Origin: SVTX01 sp045612105
GTDB lineage: Bacteria; Bacillota; Clostridia; Oscillospirales; CAG-272
Assembly (NCBI GenBank): GCA_045612105.1
Contig: JAZKYL010000045.1
Location: 1 to 64,000, forward strand
Direction of reading: 5' to 3'
DNA: 64,000 nucleotides
The notes under the pieces are model-generated. The model did no database searches. It was given only the letters and a program-made list of their open reading frames with translations, and was not told the origin of the DNA. This document shows, piece after piece, positions 59,209 through 64,000 of this stretch (the stretch's first letter is position 1; every line of letters starts with the position of its first letter). Both the position numbers and the translations under genes were made by a program.

Positions 59209-61035
59209 ATGAAAAGCACTAAAATTTTAGCCCTCTTACTCTCGCTTTGTCTTATTTTGTCGGTGTTCGTCGCCTGCGGAGAAACTCCCCAAATAACAAC
59301 AGGAGCGGAGACTAAAGATAAGGTTGAGACCGACGAAATAAATGCTCCGAATGTCGAAACTACGATTTCCGATACCGAGAACAATGCCCCGAATGTCGAA
59401 ACTACGGGTTCCGATACCGAGAACAATGTTCCAGATTCCGAACCAACTGTAACAAATGCCGAAACCACCGATTTTGAGGATAAAACTGCGACTTTTGAGA
59501 GCGAAGCCGCGACTTCTGAGATTGAAACCGCTTCTCCCGAAACCGAAACTACTGTTGCTGAGACTGAAACCACGTCTCCCGAAACCGAAACTACCATTGC
59601 TGAGACTGAAACTACGTCTCCCGAAACCGAAACTACCGTTGCTGAGACTGAAACCGAGACCGAAACCTATCCTATACCCAGCAAAGGCCTCATATTCATC
59701 TCAAACGGCGACCAAACCTGCTATGTTAGCAGAATCGGAACTTGTAAAGATACCGATATTGTAATTCCTCATACATCACCCGATGGAGACAGTGTCACAA
59801 GCATTGGTAATTCTGCATTCTTTGGTTGCACAAGCCTTACAAGCATTACTATCCCCGACAGTGTTACAAGCATTGGCGGTGATACGTTCTCCGGTTGCTC
59901 AAGCCTAACAAAAATTACTATTCCCAACAGTGTCGCAAGCATTGGTTGGGAGGCGTTTGAGGATTGCTCAAGCCTAACAAACATTACTATCCCCAACAGT
60001 GTCACAAGCATTGGTTGGGGGGCATTCCGGCATTGCTCAAGCCTTACAAGTATAACTATCCCCGACGGCATCACGAGTATTAGTGAAGATGTGTTCTACG
60101 GTTGCGGGGGCCTTACGAGCGTTATTTTCGGAGAAAACAGCCAGCTTACAAGCATTGGCGAAGGTGCGTTTTTAGGTTGCGGCGGTCTTACAAGCATTAC
60201 TATCCCAAACAGTGTCACAAGCATTGGTGATAATGCGTTCGATCTTTGCTCAGGACTTACCAACATAACCATCCCCGACGGTGTCACAAGCATTGGTGAT
60301 GAGGCATTCTCCTATTGCTCAAGCCTTACGAGCGTTGTTTTCGGAGAAAACAGCCAGCTTGCAAGCATTAGTTCGGGTGTGTTCTGGCGTTGCACAAGTC
60401 TTACAAGCATTACTATCCCAAACAGTGTCACAAGTATTGGTGCTGAAGCATTCGAAGTATGCTCACGCCTTACGAGCATAACCATCCCTGACAGCGTCAC
60501 AAGCATTGGTAATAGTGCGTTTCGGGATTGCTCAAGCCTTACAAGCGTTATTTTCGGGAAAAACAGCCAGCTTACAAGCATTGGTTGGTTTGCGTTCTAC
60601 GGTTGCTCAAGCCTTACAAGCCTAACTATTCCCGATAGCGTCACAAGCATTGGTTGGGGTGTGCTCATAGTTTGCTCAAGCCTGGAGAGCATAACCGTTG
60701 ATGAAAATAATGCTATATATCATAGCGCAGGTAATTGTTTGATAGAAACTGAAAGCAAAATGTTAATTGCGGGATGTAAAAGCAGTATTGTTCCCGATGA
60801 CGGAAGTGTAACAAGCATTGGCAATTATGCGTTCGACAGCTGCTCAAGCCTTACGAACATAATTATCCCCGACAGTGTAACAAGCATTGGAGACTTTGCA
60901 TTCTCCGGTTGCTACAGCCTTGAAACTGTATATTATATGGGAACCGAAGAAGAGTGGGCAGCAATCAGCATTGGTTCAGACAATAGTTGTCTCACAGATG
61001 CCACAATAATTTACAACTACGTTCCCACAGAATAA
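59209..61035 (+). CDS. BspA-like leucine-rich repeat lipoprotein
   Basis: A 608-aa lipoprotein. ATG 59209 has AAGGAGA upstream and opens a clean signal peptide with lipobox FVAC; in-frame starts further 5' would destroy it. A Thr/Glu-rich linker of about 125 residues with repeated ETETT and SPETETTVAE units follows. Then come about 16 LRR_5 (BspA) repeats of 23 residues (SLTSITIPDSVTSIGxxAFxxCS). The repeats are very uniform at the DNA level. BspA-type proteins mediate adhesion to host or plant surfaces and other bacteria. A TATAAT -10 box lies at 59166, with only a weak -35. Confidence 0.85.
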   Translation: MKSTKILALLLSLCLILSVFVACGETPQITTGAETKDKVETDEINAPNVETTISDTENNAPNVETTGSDTENNVPDSEPTVTNAETTDFEDKTATFESEAATSEIETASPETETTVAETETTSPETETTIAETETTSPETETTVAETETETETYPIPSKGLIFISNGDQTCYVSRIGTCKDTDIVIPHTSPDGDSVTSIGNSAFFGCTSLTSITIPDSVTSIGGDTFSGCSSLTKITIPNSVASIGWEAFEDCSSLTNITIPNSVTSIGWGAFRHCSSLTSITIPDGITSISEDVFYGCGGLTSVIFGENSQLTSIGEGAFLGCGGLTSITIPNSVTSIGDNAFDLCSGLTNITIPDGVTSIGDEAFSYCSSLTSVVFGENSQLASISSGVFWRCTSLTSITIPNSVTSIGAEAFEVCSRLTSITIPDSVTSIGNSAFRDCSSLTSVIFGKNSQLTSIGWFAFYGCSSLTSLTIPDSVTSIGWGVLIVCSSLESITVDENNAIYHSAGNCLIETESKMLIAGCKSSIVPDDGSVTSIGNYAFDSCSSLTNIIIPDSVTSIGDFAFSGCYSLETVYYMGTEEEWAAISIGSDNSCLTDATIIYNYVPTE

Positions 61036-61049
61036 TAACATCCATTTTA

Positions 61050-61079
61050 CGGCACTCACGAAGGTGGGTGCCGTTTTTT
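61050..61079 (+). terminator. Rho-independent terminator
   Basis: CGGCACTCAC, loop GAAG, GTGGGTGCCG (one G-U pair), then six T, after the BspA-like gene. Confidence 0.92.
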
Positions 61080-61236
61080 GCTTATTATTTGTTATTTATG
61101 GGAGATTTTATAGTAAAAAACGGCTTTGAAAATCACGAAAGTTGCATAAATATTCACATAAATATCTAATCGGTCAAAAAAGTGAAATTTTAGCCTTCTA
61201 AATCGCTAAATTTTATCGAAAAATGTCAATTAGTTA

Positions 61237-61265
61237 TTGACAAATCATGCTCTCTGTGATATAAT
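61237..61265 (+). promoter_or_regulatory. consensus promoter of the symporter gene
   Basis: TTGACA (61237-61242), 17 bases, TATAAT (61260-61265): a perfect sigma-A match, 50 bp upstream of the ATG. Confidence 0.88.
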
Positions 61266-61315
61266 ATTTTTATTCTTTTTTTAATACAATCGCACACAAA
61301 AAAGGAGACTTTATC

Positions 61316-62860
61316 ATGTTTTGGGACTATATAATTCTGGCGATATACGCGCTATCTATGGTAGGCGTGGCAATATACACCAAAAATCGCTCGGGATCGG
61401 TTGACGACTTCCTTCTTGCGGGTAAAAAGGGCCTTAACGGCTGGATGACAGCCTTCGCATACGGCACCACCTACTTCTCGGCAGTTATCTTCATCGGATA
61501 CGCAGGTCAGTTTGGCAGACAATTCGGTCTTGCGGCTATCTGGATAGGCGTTGGAAACGCTATAATCGGCACTCTTTTCGCGTGGCTCGTTCTTGCAAAG
61601 AGAACAAAAAATATGACTCGCCGTCTTGAGGCGAAAACAATGCCCGAGTTCTTTGAAAAGCGTTACGGAAGCAAAAATCTCAAGCTTTTTTCCGCAATCG
61701 TTATCTTTATTTTCCTGATCCCCTACTCCGCATCGGTCTACAACGGACTCAGCGCGCTTTTTGAGACAGTATTTGGCATCGACGGCTGGATCGTAATGAT
61801 CGCTCTTGCGGCTCTCACCGCTCTCTATCTCTTCTTCGGCGGCTATTTCGCAACCGCTCTCTCGGATTTCATTCAGGGAATCATAATGATCGTTGGCGTG
61901 GCTCTAATGGTCTTCTGCTTCATGAATCACGAAAACATAAACTGGAATATTTCGGAGCTTGTAAACGACAAAAATCTCACCTGGTTCACATTCGGAAATG
62001 AAAATGCATCGGGAATCTACGGCACCACCGTCTCGCTGATCTCACTTACTCTGCTGACGTCTCTCGGCGTTTGGGCACTTCCCCAGACCATACATAAGTA
62101 TTACGCCATCCGCGACAAGAAGGCGATCACTCAAGGAATAGTAGTCAGCACGATATTTGCTCTTATCATAGGCTTTGTTGCTTACTTCACAGGCGCGCTC
62201 AGCATTTTCTTCCCCGAGACGCAGGGTGTTTCGGATTCCTTCGTGATACCCACAATGTTAAAGTTAGTTATCCCCGCGGGACTTATGGGCGTTATCGCCG
62301 TACTGATACTTTCGGCGAGTATGTCAACGCTCTCGTCGGTCTCCCTTGCCAGCGCATCGGTCATCGCGGTTGACATCTACAAGGGCACCGTCAACAAGGA
62401 GGCAAGCGACAAAAAGACCAACACGGTTATGAGAATTCTTTGCCTCGTTTTCGTTGTGATATCGGTCGTTCTTGCAATTCTCAACGAGAAATTCGGCATC
62501 GCCGCCATCGCTTATATGACGGGAATCAGCTGGGGAACTCTTGCGGGCTGCTTTATGGGTCCCTTCGTCCTCGGCGTCATATGGAAGAAAGTCACAAGAC
62601 CTGCGGTCTGGACGTCGATAATCAGCTCCCTCGTGCTTACGGCGACCCTTATAGTCGTCTTCGGATTTGACAAAAACAGCTGGAGCTGTGACTTCGGCAC
62701 GGCGCTTCAAAGCGGTGTAGGCTGCTCACCCCTTATCGGCGTAATATGTATGGTATTCTCGCTGATAATCACAGTCATTGTCAGCCTCTGCACCAAGAAG
62801 CCCGACGACGAAACACTTTACAACGCATTCGACAAGCCTATTGAAGGCGAAATCAAATAA
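61316..62860 (+). CDS. sodium:solute symporter (SSS family)
   Basis: A 514-aa membrane transporter with about 13 helices. The family pattern is visible in DFLLAGKKGLNGWMTAFAYGTTYFSAVIFIGYAG (helix 1-2, the Na+ site region), FGGYFATALSDFIQGIIM and LSASMSTLSSVSLASASVIAVDIYKG. It couples sodium entry to uptake of a small solute; the closest general group is the proline/pantothenate type, but the substrate cannot be fixed. AGGAG precedes the ATG. It is followed after 15 bases by a phenylacetate-CoA ligase gene, so an aromatic or organic acid is a possible substrate. Confidence 0.85.
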   Translation: MFWDYIILAIYALSMVGVAIYTKNRSGSVDDFLLAGKKGLNGWMTAFAYGTTYFSAVIFIGYAGQFGRQFGLAAIWIGVGNAIIGTLFAWLVLAKRTKNMTRRLEAKTMPEFFEKRYGSKNLKLFSAIVIFIFLIPYSASVYNGLSALFETVFGIDGWIVMIALAALTALYLFFGGYFATALSDFIQGIIMIVGVALMVFCFMNHENINWNISELVNDKNLTWFTFGNENASGIYGTTVSLISLTLLTSLGVWALPQTIHKYYAIRDKKAITQGIVVSTIFALIIGFVAYFTGALSIFFPETQGVSDSFVIPTMLKLVIPAGLMGVIAVLILSASMSTLSSVSLASASVIAVDIYKGTVNKEASDKKTNTVMRILCLVFVVISVVLAILNEKFGIAAIAYMTGISWGTLAGCFMGPFVLGVIWKKVTRPAVWTSIISSLVLTATLIVVFGFDKNSWSCDFGTALQSGVGCSPLIGVICMVFSLIITVIVSLCTKKPDDETLYNAFDKPIEGEIK

Positions 62861-62875
62861 AAAAGGTATAGGAAA

Positions 62876-64000
62876 ATGATCTGGTCAAAAGAAGAAACAC
62901 TTCCAAGAGAAGAAATAGAAAAAATACAGCTTGAGCGCTTGCAAGAGACCGTCGCTCGCGTTTACGAGAAGGTCGAGCCCTACAGAAAAAAGATGGATGA
63001 GGCGGGTGTTAAGCCCGAGGACATCAAGACACTCAAGGATCTTGCAAAGCTGCCCTTCGTCACAAAGCAGGATATGAGAGACAACTACCCCTTCGGACTT
63101 TTCGCGGTTCCCAAGGACGAGCTTGTCAGGATACACGCTTCCAGTGGAACCACGGGCAAACCTACCGTTGTAGGCTACACTCAGGGCGACCTTGAGACCT
63201 GGACAGAGTGTGTATCGCGTATCGCTTGCATGGGCGGTGCGACTCGTCGTGACGTAGCGCAGATCTGCTTTGGCTATGGTATGTTTACGGGAGCTCTGGG
63301 ACTTCACTACGGTCTTGAGAATATCGGCGCGGCTATCGTTCCCTCCTCCACAGGCAACTCCGAAAAGCAGATAATGTATATGCAGGATTTCGAGACCTCG
63401 CTGCTTGTGGCGACCCCCTCTTACGCTCTCCGCCTTGCCGAGGTAGCGAGAGAAATGGGTATCGATCCTGCGAAGGATCTTAAAGTTAAAATCGCTCTCG
63501 TTGGAAGCGAGCTTCTCACCGACGCTATGCGCGAGGAGATGCACAAATACTGGGGCGAGGACATCAAGATAACCTCTAACTACGGAATGAGCGAGCTTAT
63601 GGGTCCCGGTGTTTCGGGCGAGTGCCTTGAGACCTGCGGAATGCACATCAATGAGGATTTCTTCATTCCCGAGATCATTGATTCCCAAACTGGCGAAGTT
63701 CTCCCCGCAGGCGAGCAGGGTGAGCTTGTCATCACCTGCATAAAGAAGGAAGGACTTCCTCTTATCCGTTACAGAACAAAGGATATAACAAGACTCTTCT
63801 ACGAAAAGTGCAAGTGCGGACGAACCTTCTGCCGCATGGAAAACCTTTCGGGAAGAAGCGACGACATGCTGAAGATCCGCGGAGTCAACGTATTCCCCAG
63901 CCAGATCGAGGAAGTCATTCTCAGCATCGACGAGCTTGGTCCTCACTACGAAATTGTGCTTGAACGTGAGGGATATCTCGACAAGCTGACTGTCAAGGTT
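62876..64000 (+). CDS. phenylacetate-CoA ligase family protein, truncated by the window end
   Basis: At least 375 residues, open to the last base. The start MIWSKEETLPREEIEKIQLERLQ has GGAAA upstream and lies 15 bases after the symporter. AMP-binding motifs are seen: SSGTTGKPTVVGYT (P-loop), FGYGMFTGALGLHYG, SNYGMSELMGPGVSGEC, RYRTKDI and GRSDDMLKIRGVNVFP. PaaK-type enzymes activate phenylacetate or related aryl acids to CoA thioesters. In gut Clostridia such genes often accompany indolepyruvate oxidoreductase genes, which could lie beyond the window. Confidence 0.9.
   Translation, partial: MIWSKEETLPREEIEKIQLERLQETVARVYEKVEPYRKKMDEAGVKPEDIKTLKDLAKLPFVTKQDMRDNYPFGLFAVPKDELVRIHASSGTTGKPTVVGYTQGDLETWTECVSRIACMGGATRRDVAQICFGYGMFTGALGLHYGLENIGAAIVPSSTGNSEKQIMYMQDFETSLLVATPSYALRLAEVAREMGIDPAKDLKVKIALVGSELLTDAMREEMHKYWGEDIKITSNYGMSELMGPGVSGECLETCGMHINEDFFIPEIIDSQTGEVLPAGEQGELVITCIKKEGLPLIRYRTKDITRLFYEKCKCGRTFCRMENLSGRSDDMLKIRGVNVFPSQIEEVILSIDELGPHYEIVLEREGYLDKLTVKV

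Noticed and set aside
62885..63946. 353-codon minus-strand frame at the window end
   Set aside because: The plus strand encodes a clear phenylacetate-CoA ligase open to the window edge.

Overview
The window looks like chromosome from an uncultured gut or rumen member of the Clostridia (Bacillota). The evidence is Gram-positive style secreted lipoproteins, BspA-type leucine-rich repeats, an Opp peptide transporter, strong GGAGG ribosome-binding sites and near-consensus sigma-A promoters. No species can be named from the sequence alone. The window has two parts: an accessory island of about 23.4 kb, then ordinary chromosome.

Island, 1-23.4 kb. The left edge carries the end of a serine recombinase and a DUF4314 gene. 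Minus-strand cargo follows: a hypothetical gene, a peptide-deformylase-like protein with an altered motif, an SseB-like protein, a DUF4238 protein, a stand-alone TipAS-domain protein and a small hypothetical. From 18.7 kb down to 4.0 kb, on the minus strand behind a consensus promoter, lies what I read as a type 4 BREX phage-defence operon. Its order is XRE regulator, a 919-aa protein of unknown function, BrxP (PP-loop/PAPS-reductase-like with ferredoxin and DUF4007 regions), BrxC/PglY ATPase, PglZ, a short BrxL, a 65-aa zinc-ribbon-like protein and a cysteine desulfurase. There is no DNA methyltransferase. A desulfurase next to a DndC-like sulfur-activating protein suggests sulfur-based DNA marking.

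Island end, 18.9-23.4 kb. A 76-nt tRNA-Pro(GGG) can be assembled from a 5' half at 19054-19091 and a 3' half at 23303-23340, joined exactly at the anticodon loop. Three core sites (TTGGGGT plus a 7-nt spacer) lie at 19085, 19394 and 23296. They are accompanied by 162-bp direct repeats and by triplets of a TACGCAA-like heptamer with identical 22/12-bp spacing. This describes tandem integrative cassettes. One is only 309 bp. Another is 3.9 kb and carries four divergently arranged genes (antirepressor-like, DUF6933/pRiA4b, XRE regulator, unknown).

Chromosome, 23.4-64 kb. First come a GH42 beta-galactosidase, a DUF6512 membrane protein, a MalY/PatB aminotransferase and an M48 protease. A large minus-strand operon (44.3 to 29.0 kb) then combines a 2402-aa surface subtilisin with LRRs, a lipoprotein, OppABCDF and a small membrane protein, apparently surface proteolysis coupled to peptide uptake. 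Plus-strand genes follow: three large lipoproteins (TlpA-like, Cys-repeat, beta-repeat), a CD1871A-type membrane protein and a NapH-like ferredoxin-thioredoxin membrane protein (extracytoplasmic redox), a MITE-like repeat, an EF-G/Tet(M)-like GTPase fused to a NYN domain, a BspA-like lipoprotein, a sodium:solute symporter and a phenylacetate-CoA ligase cut by the window end.
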